Source: Acetobacter oryzoeni
GTDB taxonomy: Bacteria > Pseudomonadota > Alphaproteobacteria > Acetobacterales > Acetobacteraceae
Assembly: GCF_004014775.2 (NCBI RefSeq)
Contig: NZ_CP042808.1
Location: 62,001-126,000, forward strand
Length of the DNA: 64,000 nucleotides
Reading direction: 5' to 3'
The position numbers and the translations under genes were made by a program. Numbering within the stretch: the first letter of the stretch is position 1; each line of letters opens with the position of its first letter. Shown here one piece after another: positions 8,789 through 18,253 of the stretch. The notes under the pieces were generated by a model. That model saw only the letters and a list, made by a program, of their open reading frames with translations, had not been told where the DNA came from and did no database searches.

Positions 8789-10600
8789 ATGAACGCCAAT
8801 ACCTCTCCGTCACGGGGAGCTTACCGAATTGTTGATCACGCTTATGATGTTGTGGTTGTGGGAGCAGGTGGTTCGGGCCTGCGTGCAACGTTGGGAATGG
8901 GCGCCGCAGGGCTAAGCACCGCATGCGTTACCAAGGTTTTTCCAACACGTAGCCACACCGTGGCCGCACAGGGGGGCATCGGGGCTTCTCTGGGTAACAT
9001 GGCCGAAGATAACTGGCGCTGGCATATGTATGACACCGTAAAGGGGTCAGACTGGCTGGGCGATCAGGACGCCATTGAATTTATGTGCCGTGAGGCCGTG
9101 CCTGCTGTGCGTGAACTGGAACACTTTGGTGTGCCGTTCTCCCGCACGGAAGATGGCAAGATCTATCAGCGCCCCTTCGGTGGGCATATGAGCGATTACG
9201 GCAAGGCGCCTGTGCCACGTGCCTGCGCTGCGGCTGACCGTACCGGCCATGCCATTCTGCACACGCTGTATCAGCAGTGCCTGAAGCACAATGTTGAATT
9301 TTTTGTCGAATATTTTGCCATCGACCTCATCATGGATGAGGAAGGTGAATGCCGCGGCGTGATGGCATGGTGCCAGGATGATGGCACAATCCATCGTTTC
9401 AACGCCAAAATGGTTGTGCTGGCTACCGGCGGTTATGGCCGTGCGTATCAGTCCTGCACCTCTGCCCATACCTGTACGGGTGATGGTAACGGTATGGCCA
9501 TGCGTGCGGGTATTCCTACGCAGGATATGGAGTTTGTGCAGTTCCACCCCACTGGCATCTATCCGGCAGGTTGCCTGCTGACAGAAGGCTGCCGTGGTGA
9601 AGGTGGTTATCTGACCAACTCCGAAGGCGAACGCTTTATGGAGCGTTATGCGCCAACAGCCAAAGATCTGGCCTCGCGTGACGTGGTTTCCCGCGCCATG
9701 ACAATCGAGATCAAGGAAGGCCGTGGCTGTGGTCCGAAAAAAGACCATATCATGATGCACCTTGAGCATCTTGGGTCTGATCTTCTGCACCAGCGTCTGC
9801 CGGGTATTATTGAAACGGCACGTATCTTTGCCGGTGTGGACGTGACCAAGGAACCCGTGCCGGTTCTGCCAACCGTGCATTACAATATGGGTGGTATTCC
9901 CACCAATATTCATGGCGAAGTGGTGCGCCCAACCCCGGATAACCCGGATGCAGTTGTGCCGGGTCTGATGGCTGTGGGTGAAGCGGCTTGTGTGTCTGTG
10001 CATGGTGCTAACCGTCTGGGCACAAACTCTCTGCTGGATCTGATTGTGTTTGGTCGTGCTGCGGCCCGCCGTGCTGCGGAAGTGGTGAAGCCAACAGACT
10101 TTACGCGTCCGTTGCCTGCTGGTGCGGGTGAAGCTGCTCTGGATCGGCTGGATCGGCTGCGTTACGCCAAAGGTGGCACCAAGGTTTCTGCTCTGCGTGA
10201 GCGCTTGCAGCGCGATATGCAAACACATGCTGCCGTGTTCCGTACGCAGGAAAGCCTGCAGGAAGGCGTGGACAAAATTCGCGATATCTGGACCGGCGTG
10301 AGCGATATCTCTGTGGCAGATTCCTCCCTGATCTGGAACAGCGATCTGATGGAAGCGCTGGAGTTTGAAAACCTGCTGGCAAACGCCACTGTCACGCTGG
10401 AAAGCGGCCTTGCGCGGCATGAAAGCCGTGGGGCACACGCGCGGGATGATTATCCTAACCGTGATGACAAGGAATGGCTCAAGCATTCCGTATCGTGGCT
10501 GGATGACAAAGGCGGCGTGAAGCTGACCTACCGTCCGGTGCATATGAAGACCCTGACCGATGATGTGCAGGTCTTCCCACCCAAGAAGCGCGTTTACTGA
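8789..10600 (+). CDS. sdhA: Succinate dehydrogenase flavoprotein subunit
   Basis: A 603-residue flavoprotein that oxidises succinate to fumarate. The FAD motif GAGGSG is at 25-30, the covalent flavin histidine is H56 in '[16 protein letters not shown]', and '[11 protein letters not shown]', '[10 protein letters not shown]' and '[19 protein letters not shown]' are conserved substrate and FAD-site segments. Length is normal. It is the third gene of the operon. SDH is known to be important for acetate oxidation and tolerance in Acetobacter (established), which suits this organism. A 647-codon open frame on the opposite strand is a composition artefact. Confidence 0.97.
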   Translation: MNANTSPSRGAYRIVDHAYDVVVVGAGGSGLRATLGMGAAGLSTACVTKVFPTRSHTVAAQGGIGASLGNMAEDNWRWHMYDTVKGSDWLGDQDAIEFMCREAVPAVRELEHFGVPFSRTEDGKIYQRPFGGHMSDYGKAPVPRACAAADRTGHAILHTLYQQCLKHNVEFFVEYFAIDLIMDEEGECRGVMAWCQDDGTIHRFNAKMVVLATGGYGRAYQSCTSAHTCTGDGNGMAMRAGIPTQDMEFVQFHPTGIYPAGCLLTEGCRGEGGYLTNSEGERFMERYAPTAKDLASRDVVSRAMTIEIKEGRGCGPKKDHIMMHLEHLGSDLLHQRLPGIIETARIFAGVDVTKEPVPVLPTVHYNMGGIPTNIHGEVVRPTPDNPDAVVPGLMAVGEAACVSVHGANRLGTNSLLDLIVFGRAAARRAAEVVKPTDFTRPLPAGAGEAALDRLDRLRYAKGGTKVSALRERLQRDMQTHAAVFRTQESLQEGVDKIRDIWTGVSDISVADSSLIWNSDLMEALEFENLLANATVTLESGLARHESRGAHARDDYPNRDDKEWLKHSVSWLDDKGGVKLTYRPVHMKTLTDDVQVFPPKKRVY

Positions 10601-10636
10601 GTTATCGGAACGAACGGGCGATAAAGGGAGGCGAAC

Positions 10637-11419
10637 ATGGTTGAACTCAGACTGCCGCGCAACAGCACGATCGGGAAAGGTAAAACCTTTCCCGCTCCAG
10701 CCGGGGCAAAAAATGTCAGAACATTCCGGATTTATCGTTGGACCCCGGATGATGACAAAAACCCGGTTATTGATAGCTACGAACTTGATCTGGATACCAT
10801 CGGGCCAATGGTGCTGGATGCCATCATCCATATCAAGAACGAAATAGACCCTACACTGACATTCCGGCGCTCTTGCCGTGAAGGGATTTGTGGGTCCTGC
10901 GCCATGAACATTGATGGGGAAAACACGCTTGCGTGCCTGAAACCCATCAAGGACATCAAGGGCGATGTGCGCATCTATCCGCTGCCGCATATGCCAATTG
11001 TAAAAGATCTGGTGTCTAATTTGGATGGTGCTTATGCGCAGTTGCGTTCCATCCAGCCTTGGATGCAGGCAGACAGTGCTCCTCCGCCAGATTCTGAACG
11101 GAAGCAGAGCATTGAAGAACGTGCCAAGCTGGACGGGATGTGGGAATGCATTCTGTGCTTCTGCTGCACAACGTCCTGCCCATCCTATTGGTGGAATGGT
11201 GACAAGTATCTAGGCCCAGCCGTTCTTCTGGCTGCTTATCGCTGGATTGCCGATAGCCGCGATGAACATACGGGTGACCGTCTGGATGGGTTGGAAGATA
11301 CCTTTAAGCTGTATGCGTGCCGTACGATCATGAACTGCACCCAGACATGCCCGAAGGGTCTGAACCCGGCCAAGGCCATTGGGCGTATCAAGGAACTGCA
11401 ACTGGAACGGAAAGTCTGA
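10637..11419 (+). CDS. sdhB: Succinate dehydrogenase iron-sulfur subunit
   Basis: A 260-residue electron-transfer subunit. The [2Fe-2S] cysteines are C80, C85, C88 and C100; the [4Fe-4S] and [3Fe-4S] clusters use the '[12 protein letters not shown]' (170-181) and '[14 protein letters not shown]' (227-240) groups. It passes electrons from SdhA to quinone. GGAGG lies just before the start. Last gene of the sdhCDAB operon, followed by a terminator. Confidence 0.97.
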   Translation: MVELRLPRNSTIGKGKTFPAPAGAKNVRTFRIYRWTPDDDKNPVIDSYELDLDTIGPMVLDAIIHIKNEIDPTLTFRRSCREGICGSCAMNIDGENTLACLKPIKDIKGDVRIYPLPHMPIVKDLVSNLDGAYAQLRSIQPWMQADSAPPPDSERKQSIEERAKLDGMWECILCFCCTTSCPSYWWNGDKYLGPAVLLAAYRWIADSRDEHTGDRLDGLEDTFKLYACRTIMNCTQTCPKGLNPAKAIGRIKELQLERKV

Positions 11420-11450
11420 TTTTTCGTCTTTCCAGTCAGTGCATTTACAA

Positions 11451-11484
11451 AAACCCGGTATGGCTTTGCCCTGCCGGGTTTTTT
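11451..11484 (+). terminator. Terminator of the sdh operon
   Basis: AAACCCGG pairs with CCGGGTTT around a short loop and is followed by a run of T, 32 bases after the sdhB stop. Confidence 0.85.
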
Positions 11485-11551
11485 GTTGCCTGAGCGAAGA
11501 TACTTCATCTTCCCTTCCTCCTGCATTGACTGCAACTGAGGAAGGTGGAAC

Positions 11552-11584
11552 ATGAAACCTGCTAGAAGACGATCTGTTTGGTAG
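11552..11584 (+). CDS. Ten-residue upstream ORF (MKPARRRSVW)
   Basis: An ATG preceded by GGAAGGTGGAAC opens a ten-codon frame whose TAG shares its last base with a GTG (TAGTG) that begins the phosphatase frame. The arrangement looks like translational coupling from a basic leader peptide. It could also mark an ancestral start separated from the main frame by a one- or two-base indel. No homolog is known to me. Confidence 0.4.
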   Translation: MKPARRRSVW

Positions 11585-12258
11585 TGAGGTTTTTCGTGTT
11601 TGACGGCCATCTTTCTTCATCATCTGGCCGTGCGCGGGCCTGGACTGACAGCCTGTTTGTAGATCATGCCATTTTCCGCCTGATGTGGACCAACTTTCAC
11701 GCGGTTATTCCGGGCAAAGTATATCGGTGTAACCATCCTACCCCAGCGCGCTTGAAAAGAGCCATGGAACGGTTGGGCTTGCGTACGCTGGTGAACTTAC
11801 GTGGGCATAGAAAATGTGGGTCTGATGCGCTTTCTCGCAATGCGGCGCGCGGCCTTGGTTTGCACCATGTAGATATGGCGTTTGAAAGCCGTGGTGCGCC
11901 CCATAAGGACAGAATTCTGCGTTTTGCGGATATGTACCAAAAGCTGGATTTTCCAATGTTGATGCATTGTAAATCTGGCGCAGATCGCGCTGGCTTGGCA
12001 TCTGGCTTAGTTGTGCTGTTTGAAGGTGGATCTGCCCAACAGGCGCTTAAGGAACTGTCTTGGAAATACGGGCATTTCCGGAGCTCTCGCACAGGTATTC
12101 TGGATGCGTTTTTTCTGCATTATCAGGCGGAGGGAGAAGGCCGCATGCCTTTTCTTGAATGGGTGCGGAATGAATATGATGAGCACGCTTTAAAAGAAGA
12201 ATTTGTGGCCAATAAGCTGTCTTCTTTTCTGACAGATCAGGTTTTGCGGCGCGAATAA
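11584..12258 (+). CDS. Tyrosine/dual-specificity phosphatase-like protein
   Basis: A roughly 224-residue cytosolic protein with the cysteine phosphatase loop 'HCKSGADRAG' (nucleophile C129, R135 counted from the GTG). 'VYRCNHPTPARLKRAMERLGLRTLVNLRG' is the typical region preceding a DSP/atypical tyrosine phosphatase fold. The substrate is not predictable. The start is uncertain: GTG 11584 is chosen because it overlaps the stop of an upstream mini-ORF; a TTG at 11578 is also open. It stands alone between the sdh terminator and an EamA transporter. Confidence 0.75.
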   Translation: MRFFVFDGHLSSSSGRARAWTDSLFVDHAIFRLMWTNFHAVIPGKVYRCNHPTPARLKRAMERLGLRTLVNLRGHRKCGSDALSRNAARGLGLHHVDMAFESRGAPHKDRILRFADMYQKLDFPMLMHCKSGADRAGLASGLVVLFEGGSAQQALKELSWKYGHFRSSRTGILDAFFLHYQAEGEGRMPFLEWVRNEYDEHALKEEFVANKLSSFLTDQVLRRE

Positions 12259-12304
12259 GATCACGGTTCCCATGATCCTTTTTAATTGCAAGGCCTGATG
12301 CCGC

Positions 12305-13198
12305 ATGGTGCCTCATAAACCTGTGCCTGTTCTGGCCGTTGTGGCTGCACTGCTTTCTTGGGCATGTGCGTATCCTGTTGTGCGGTTGGCACTTCCTTTT
12401 TTTGCGCCTGTTCCGTTAGCTGCTGCTCGTTATATGGTGGCTGCATGCCTTGTTGTGTGCTGGTTATGTGTAAAGCGCCCAACATTACCGCGGTTAAAAG
12501 ATATCCCACGTTTTTTGGCATGTGGCGGCATTGGCATTGCGCTTTACAATATTCTTTTTAATACGGGTGAACAGACAGTTTCTGCTGGTGCAGCCAGCCT
12601 GTTGTTGAATACAGCCCCTTTTTTAGCTGCCATTGCCGCCGTTCTGTTCTTGAACGAACAACTGACTGTGTGGGGGTGGCTAGGTTCTCTCATCAGCTTT
12701 ACCGGTGTGGTGATTATTGGGAGCGGCCAACCCGGCGGCCTTGGTTTCGGCTCTGGCACCACGGTTATGCTGGCAGCAGCTTTATGCTCGGCAACGTACT
12801 ATCTGCTTCAACGGCCTTTGGTAACGCGCTACGGAGCGCTGGTGACCACCGCCTATATTCTGTTAATTGGCGCGGGTTTGCTTTTGCCGTGGCTTCCCAG
12901 TGCCATAAATACGCATAATGGTTGGCAAGCTTGGGCACTGGTTGGGGTGCTGGGGGTGTTTCCGTCCATTTTGGGGTATGGCGCTTGGGCGCATGTGGTC
13001 GGGCAGGTGGGTGTCGCCCGTTCTTCTGGCTTACTGTATTTGCTTTCTCCCACAACACTTCTGCTGGCATTTGTGTTGGTGAGAGAAGTGCCAAATGTGC
13101 GCACCCTTATTGGTGGGTGTATTGTTATGGCTGGTGTTGGGTTGATGCAAATGTATGGGCACCCACGCCCGCAGTTGAAAGCTGAAGACGCAGCATAA
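12305..13198 (+). CDS. EamA/DMT-family transporter
   Basis: A 297-residue inner-membrane protein with about ten hydrophobic helices arranged as two repeated EamA halves (residues ~8-140 and ~150-285). Families of this kind export amino acids, metabolites or drugs; the substrate cannot be predicted. It starts 46 bases after the phosphatase gene and may be co-transcribed. It ends at a bidirectional terminator shared with pgk. Confidence 0.85.
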   Translation: MVPHKPVPVLAVVAALLSWACAYPVVRLALPFFAPVPLAAARYMVAACLVVCWLCVKRPTLPRLKDIPRFLACGGIGIALYNILFNTGEQTVSAGAASLLLNTAPFLAAIAAVLFLNEQLTVWGWLGSLISFTGVVIIGSGQPGGLGFGSGTTVMLAAALCSATYYLLQRPLVTRYGALVTTAYILLIGAGLLLPWLPSAINTHNGWQAWALVGVLGVFPSILGYGAWAHVVGQVGVARSSGLLYLLSPTTLLLAFVLVREVPNVRTLIGGCIVMAGVGLMQMYGHPRPQLKAEDAA

Positions 13199-13200
13199 AA

Positions 13201-13233
13201 AAACCACTTCAGACACAAAATCTGAAGTGGTTT
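13201..13233. terminator. Bidirectional terminator, transporter / pgk
   Basis: AAACCACTTCAGA faces TCTGAAGTGGTTT across seven bases, giving a 13-pair stem with A and T runs outside. It separates the convergent EamA transporter and pgk genes. Confidence 0.85.
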
Positions 13234-13243
13234 TGCAAGACTG

Positions 13244-13273
13244 GATTTTAGAACAAATGGGTATTCTAAAATC
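13244..13273. repeat. Second inverted repeat downstream of pgk
   Basis: GATTTTAGAA and TTCTAAAATC are perfect ten-base arms around a ten-base loop, 15 bases before the pgk stop as read from the left. It is AT-rich and may act as a backup terminator or 3' stabiliser for the pgk mRNA. Confidence 0.6.
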
Positions 13274-13287
13274 CTATAAACTCTCGC

Positions 13288-14511
13288 TTAGATCGGCAGA
13301 GTTTTTTCCAGTGTCGTGCTGATAGCGGTCAAGCCGGGAAGTACCTTCCCTTCCAGCCATTCCAGAAAAGCCCCACCTGCGGTGGATACATAAGACATCT
13401 TATGCAGCACACCGGCATGACGGAGGGCGGAAACAGTATCCCCGCCGCCTGCTACGGTTTTCAGTTTGCCTTCCTGCGTGAGCTGGGCAGCGGCCTGAGC
13501 AACAGCATTGGTGCCTTCATCAAACGGTGGCAGTTCAAACACGCCCAAAGGCCCGTTCCAGACCAGCGTTTTCAAACCAGCAAGTTTGCTTTGCAGCAGC
13601 TTGACTGTTTCTGGGCCAACGTCCAGCGCCATCCAGCCATCAGGAATAGCCGTTACAGGCACAACCTGCGTGGGTGCTCCTGCAATAAAATCTTCCGAAA
13701 TCACAACATCTACCGGAAGGATCAGATCGCAGTTTTTGGCTTTGGCCTGTTCCATAATCGTGCGTGCTGTATCCAGCATGTCTTTTTCGATCAGGGATTT
13801 GCCAACCTGCAGCCCCTTGGCTGCCAGAAACGTGTTGGCCATGGCGCCACCAATAGCCAGCATATCCACTTTTGCCAGCATGTTTTCAAGCAGCTGAAGT
13901 TTGGTGGAAATTTTTGCGCCGCCCACAATAGCCCCAACAGGCCGCTCCGGATTTTCCAGCGCAGCATAAAGGGCTTCCAACTCTGCCTGCATCAATCGGC
14001 CACCATAAGATGGCAGATGGGCTGCAACGCCAGCGGTAGAAGCATGGGCACGATGCGCGGCAGAAAAGGCATCGTTCACATACACATCGCCAAGGCTGGC
14101 GAGGGCTGCGGACAAACCTGCATCGTTTTTTTCTTCACCCGGCTGAAAGCGTGTGTTTTCCAGCAGCAGGATGTCTCCATCCTGCATGGAGCGCGCAGCG
14201 GCTTCGGCATCTGGGCCAATGCAATCATGCGCAAAGCTGACAGGCCGCCCCAAAGCTGTGGCCAAAGCCGTAGCAATGGGCTGGAGCGACATATCCGGCA
14301 CCACTTTGCCTTTTGGCCGGTCAAAATGGCTGAGCAGGATAACCCGGCCACCTTTTTCCGCCAGTTCGCGAATGGTGGGCACAACACGTTCAATACGTGT
14401 TTCGTCTGTAACCTTCCCGTCCTTCATGGGTACGTTCAGGTCTACACGCAGCAGAATACGTTTGCCCTTGGGGTCAAGCGTATCCAGCGTGCTGAAAGGA
14501 AGTTCTGCCAT
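13288..14511 (-). CDS. pgk: Phosphoglycerate kinase
   Basis: A 407-residue two-domain kinase that interconverts 1,3-bisphosphoglycerate and 3-phosphoglycerate with ADP/ATP. '[11 protein letters not shown]', '[10 protein letters not shown]' and '[12 protein letters not shown]' are substrate-site motifs; '[11 protein letters not shown]' lies in the nucleotide domain. The start codon shares one base with the gap stop (TAATG), so translation is coupled. Organisms of this group commonly run this step mainly in gluconeogenesis or the pentose phosphate/Entner-Doudoroff lower half (established in general). Confidence 0.97.
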   Translation of the reverse strand: MAELPFSTLDTLDPKGKRILLRVDLNVPMKDGKVTDETRIERVVPTIRELAEKGGRVILLSHFDRPKGKVVPDMSLQPIATALATALGRPVSFAHDCIGPDAEAAARSMQDGDILLLENTRFQPGEEKNDAGLSAALASLGDVYVNDAFSAAHRAHASTAGVAAHLPSYGGRLMQAELEALYAALENPERPVGAIVGGAKISTKLQLLENMLAKVDMLAIGGAMANTFLAAKGLQVGKSLIEKDMLDTARTIMEQAKAKNCDLILPVDVVISEDFIAGAPTQVVPVTAIPDGWMALDVGPETVKLLQSKLAGLKTLVWNGPLGVFELPPFDEGTNAVAQAAAQLTQEGKLKTVAGGGDTVSALRHAGVLHKMSYVSTAGGAFLEWLEGKVLPGLTAISTTLEKTLPI

Positions 14512-15533
14512 TACAGGCTTCCGAACAGAGCTGCTGTATCAGACATGCGGTTGGAGAAGCCCCATTCGTTATCGTACCAAGAGCAGACACGAACAAGTTT
14601 GCCGCCATCTACCAATGCTGTCTGTGTGGCATCGAATGTTGAAGATGCCAGTGCATGGTTGAAATCAGAACTGACAAGCGGTGCATCAGAATACGCCAGA
14701 GCGTTTTTCATCTTGCCGGAGTCGACAACAGCTTTGATGGCGTTGTTGACGTTCTCAACTGAAGCCGGTGCGTTTTTGGGCACAAAGTCCAGAGAAACAA
14801 TGGAAACATTGGCGGTAGGAACACGAATGGCTGTGCCATCCAGCTTACCTTTAAGCTGCGGCAGAACCAGACCAACAGCGCGGGCTGCACCAGTGGAGGT
14901 CGGGATCATGTTCAGGCCAGCAGCGCGGGCGCGGCGCAGATCCTTGTGCAGTGTGTCTACCGTGCGCTGATCACCTGTGTAGGAATGAATGGTGACCATG
15001 TAGCCACGTTCAATCCCGAACGCATCTTCCAGCACCTTGGCCATTGGGGCCAGGCAGTTGGTGGTGCAGGATGCGTTGGAAATCACGGTCATGTCCGGTG
15101 TCAGCACATCCTGGTTCACACCGTAAACAATGGTGGCATCCACATCTGTAGCTGGTGCGGAAATAATCACCTTACGTGCGCCGGCTGTAAGCAGCGGCTG
15201 CGCTTTTTCCTTGGAGGTAAACAGGCCTGTGCATTCCATGGCCACATCAACGCCCTGAAAGGGAACCTTGGAGGGATCACGTTCCGCAGAAACGGTAATC
15301 GGGTCCCATGTGCGGCCATTGGCAGTGACAATAATTTTGTTGCCATCTACTCGGATATCGGCAGGCAGGCGACCATGTACGCTGTCATAGCTTAACAGAT
15401 GGGCATTGGCTTCTACGCTGCCCAGATCATTGATAGCTACCGGCACAACATCGGTGCGGCCGCTTTCAATAATGCCGCGCAGCACAAGGCGGCCGATGCG
15501 TCCGAAGCCATTGATAGCGATTTTGACTGCCAT
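14511..15533 (-). CDS. gap: Glyceraldehyde-3-phosphate dehydrogenase, type I
   Basis: A 340-residue enzyme converting glyceraldehyde 3-phosphate, NAD and phosphate to 1,3-bisphosphoglycerate. The dinucleotide motif 'GFGRIGR' and the catalytic cysteine in '[13 protein letters not shown]' are clear, with the conserved histidine in '[11 protein letters not shown]'. It overlaps pgk by one base and lies 73 bases downstream of a transketolase-like gene on the same strand, recalling the tkt-gap-pgk order of other alphaproteobacteria. Confidence 0.97.
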   Translation of the reverse strand: MAVKIAINGFGRIGRLVLRGIIESGRTDVVPVAINDLGSVEANAHLLSYDSVHGRLPADIRVDGNKIIVTANGRTWDPITVSAERDPSKVPFQGVDVAMECTGLFTSKEKAQPLLTAGARKVIISAPATDVDATIVYGVNQDVLTPDMTVISNASCTTNCLAPMAKVLEDAFGIERGYMVTIHSYTGDQRTVDTLHKDLRRARAAGLNMIPTSTGAARAVGLVLPQLKGKLDGTAIRVPTANVSIVSLDFVPKNAPASVENVNNAIKAVVDSGKMKNALAYSDAPLVSSDFNHALASSTFDATQTALVDGGKLVRVCSWYDNEWGFSNRMSDTAALFGSL

Positions 15534-15606
15534 GGTTTTCTTTCTCCGTTCTGTCGTTCTGTGATCTTGTACGATCTTCTTATTGTTACAACGGCTCCCG
15601 CTCTAG

Positions 15607-17517
15607 CTAACGGGAGGTAGGTGATGGCGCCTGAAGAAACCTTTCTTCTATGGCGCCGGATGCACGCAAGTGTTTTAGAACCCGCGCACAAATCGCTCCG
15701 GCAGTAATGCCAAAACGTTCATACACCGCGTTGGCAGGTGCGGATACGCCAAAATCATCCATACCAACGAAAAATCCTTGGCTACCCAACCAGCGTTCCC
15801 ACCCAAAGCCCGAGGCTGCCTCAATACCCACACGCAGTGTGCCTGTGCCTAGAATGGCAGTTTTGTAAGCTTCCGGCTGGTTGGAAAACACTTCCCAACA
15901 GGGAATGGAAACAACAGCGGCCTGTATGCCGTGTTGCCGCAAAAGCTGTTCTGTTTCCAAAGCAATACTCACCTCTGGGCCAGATGCCATAAGGGTAACC
16001 TGCCGTGTGGTACTGCCATGCAGCATATAGCCCCCACGGGCAGCAGAACCTTGCATGGGCACAGCATGGGAATGTTCGGGCGGGTTGGGGCAGAGCATGA
16101 TAACTGCCGGGCCAGATTGCCAGCGGATGGCGGCTTTCCAACAGGCAAAAGCTTCCTGTGCATTTGCTGGGCGAAAAACGGCCAGATGAGGCATGGCGCG
16201 CAGGCTGGCAAGTTGTTCTACAGGTTGCCAGCTTGCACCATCGTGGCTGAGGGCCAGTCCATCATCTGTTAAAAGATAGATAATTTTCTGGCGCATCAGG
16301 GCGGCCATACGTAGCGCTGCGCGCATACGGTCCACTGTAATCATGCTGGCTATACCACAGGGCAGAATGCCACCATGCAAGGCCATACCATTTAACATTC
16401 CGGCCATGCCATGTTCCTGAATATTGCACGGCCAGTCTGGTTGGATATGCGCAGCAGCAGAGGTTCGTGGCAATGCGGATGTTGCGGTTAGAACCGTCAG
16501 TTCTGGCAAAAGGGCAGAAAGCGTATGCAGGCTGGTGATGGCAGCTTGCTGGGTAGAAGCCTGATGTGTGGGCTGCATGGCGCGGCGGTACAGTCGGCTC
16601 CAGTCCTCCATGAGCAAGCTGGGCAATGTATTGGTTGTTTCACGTTCAAAAGCCGTACGTTGGCGATGTCTGGCCAGCCGCTTTAGCCATGAACGGTATG
16701 CAGTGGCGCCGCGTCGGGCCGTTGGGCTCCACGGGCCTGTCAGTTCCTCTTCTGGGGAGAGGTATGGTTGAGGGCGAAAAGTTTGTGGGCTTTCAGGCGG
16801 CATGCAGGCAATAAGCGTTGGTTTTTTAGCCCGTAATGTGGCTGCCAGAGCGCCGTTAATGGCGCTTAATTGTGATGCATCTACTTTGCGGATGCTCCAC
16901 CCGGATGCGCTAAAGCGTGCCAGAGAGTTTGAGAACTCGGTTCTATCTGCTCCGGGCGTGGGACTGACGAGAACGGCAAGTTGAGTCAGACCAAAACGCC
17001 CGGCAAGCTGCGCAGCTTCCATGGCAACACCAGTGGCCAAATCTCCATCACGCGCCAGCACCCATGTGCGATGGTTTACTAATGAACGCCCATAGCGCTT
17101 TGCCAGCAGGTGTTCTGCAAGTGCCATACCAGCTGCAGCCGCAATGCCTTGGCCAGCAGGGCCGGGGGCAGTTTCTACGCCCGGATGCATGCCATATTCT
17201 AAAGGGGACTCGGAAAACCCATAAGTGCCGCTGAGGTGCAGCATGGCCTGTAATAAGGGGTGCAGGGTGGCGGAAGGGACAACAAACCTGTCCCGATCAG
17301 GCCAATCAGGGTGTGCTGGATCAAAACGCAACACGCGGCACCATAGCGCTGTTACAGGCAGGCAAAGTGTTTGCAGCAATGCCAGATGCGCAGAATTTCT
17401 GGCTTTACCAAGCATTAAACGGGCTGCTGCATATAGGCGCAGCACAACGCTATCCTGCGCAGGTAAGGTTGCAGCAGAAGGGGCGAATGGATGCTCTGTG
17501 AGTGTGGCCTGTGCCAT
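15607..17517 (-). CDS. Transketolase-like protein with degenerate active site
   Basis: A 636-residue protein matching transketolase over its whole length: an N-terminal ThDP domain, a pyrimidine domain ('NIQEHGMAGMLNGMALHGG', 'ALRMAALM', 'QPVEQLASLR') and a C-terminal domain. Compared with the family from memory, most catalytic residues are gone. The GDG motif reads RDGD (156-159), the metal-ligand Asn is replaced (SPT, 185-187), the histidine of 'PTHQP' is W430, and the loops carrying the substrate histidines of 'SGHPG', 'SNGHGS' and 'PGHPE' lack them. GPxGQG and the glutamate of QEHGM (367-371) remain. The start is the ATG at 17517; a longer frame would overlap the divergent lipoprotein gene. 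It precedes gap-pgk, so it may be a structural or regulatory partner, or an enzyme of changed function. Confidence 0.8.
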   Translation of the reverse strand: MAQATLTEHPFAPSAATLPAQDSVVLRLYAAARLMLGKARNSAHLALLQTLCLPVTALWCRVLRFDPAHPDWPDRDRFVVPSATLHPLLQAMLHLSGTYGFSESPLEYGMHPGVETAPGPAGQGIAAAAGMALAEHLLAKRYGRSLVNHRTWVLARDGDLATGVAMEAAQLAGRFGLTQLAVLVSPTPGADRTEFSNSLARFSASGWSIRKVDASQLSAINGALAATLRAKKPTLIACMPPESPQTFRPQPYLSPEEELTGPWSPTARRGATAYRSWLKRLARHRQRTAFERETTNTLPSLLMEDWSRLYRRAMQPTHQASTQQAAITSLHTLSALLPELTVLTATSALPRTSAAAHIQPDWPCNIQEHGMAGMLNGMALHGGILPCGIASMITVDRMRAALRMAALMRQKIIYLLTDDGLALSHDGASWQPVEQLASLRAMPHLAVFRPANAQEAFACWKAAIRWQSGPAVIMLCPNPPEHSHAVPMQGSAARGGYMLHGSTTRQVTLMASGPEVSIALETEQLLRQHGIQAAVVSIPCWEVFSNQPEAYKTAILGTGTLRVGIEAASGFGWERWLGSQGFFVGMDDFGVSAPANAVYERFGITAGAICARVLKHLRASGAIEERFLQAPSPTSR

Positions 17518-17674
17518 TGAAAAGAGAGTGTGGAACGAATTTTTGCTGCTGAAAAGGGTACGAAAAGGCCCAAAGGGCTTGCACCGGGTGCAGGAGAGCG
17601 CGAAAGAAACAGAAATGGCTCTGTGAAGCCATGTTGAATTGCCATTACACGTTCTGGTGGAGAACTGTCCTGTT

Positions 17675-18151
17675 ATGCTGCCCGTTTCCCGAGTGATAGA
17701 AAAAGGGTCTTTTCTCCGTGTTGTTGTTGCGGGGTGCGTGCTGGTTGGCATGACAGGCTGCAAGCTGGTTGATCAAAAAACCTTCAACCCGAACGCAGGT
17801 GTGGCACCCAAGCCATATATTCCGCCGCCGCCGCCGGGCCCGCCGCCTGTGCCGCCGTTGATTGAACTGGCCGCAGGCACCCCTGCATCGCAGTGGGAAG
17901 CTCCGGTTGATCAGATCACGCGCCTTGCCCTTAGCCGCAAACCTGATGTTCTGTTTGTTGTCAGATGTCTGGTGCCGCCACAGGCCAATGCAGATGCGGA
18001 ACAATCTTCCCTAATGAACTTGGTGCAGGGTGATGGCCGTGCTGTGTTGCAGGAAATCATTAACGCCGGAGCATCGGAAGCGCAGGTGGAAATGTCCGCT
18101 ATGCCGGATTCTTCCGTGACGAAACCGGTTGTGCGGGTGTATGTGCGGTAA
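17675..18151 (+). CDS. Proline-rich lipoprotein of unknown function
   Basis: A 158-residue protein with a lipoprotein signal: a basic N-terminus, a hydrophobic stretch and 'VGMTGC' with the lipidated cysteine at about residue 29. A run of prolines follows ('PYIPPPPPGPPPVPP'), then a compact C-terminal domain that I do not recognise. The ATG at 17675 is preferred over an upstream in-frame codon because GGTGGAGAAC precedes it. It is divergent from the transketolase-like gene and 100 bases upstream of hemA. The proline tract may span part of the periplasm. Confidence 0.7.
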   Translation: MLPVSRVIEKGSFLRVVVAGCVLVGMTGCKLVDQKTFNPNAGVAPKPYIPPPPPGPPPVPPLIELAAGTPASQWEAPVDQITRLALSRKPDVLFVVRCLVPPQANADAEQSSLMNLVQGDGRAVLQEIINAGASEAQVEMSAMPDSSVTKPVVRVYVR

Positions 18152-18253
18152 AGCAGCACTATATACACAAACGTGTGAACACACAGGCCAGACGGCCGAT
18201 GGGTACGCGCCATGCCCCGACCGTTTCTGACGAGAAGCGAGGAGAAAGTTAGC

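Noticed and set aside
9047..10990. A 647-codon open frame on the minus strand opposite sdhA and sdhB
   Set aside because: It is an artefact of codon bias in the real genes; no domain or binding site is visible and the plus-strand proteins are certain.
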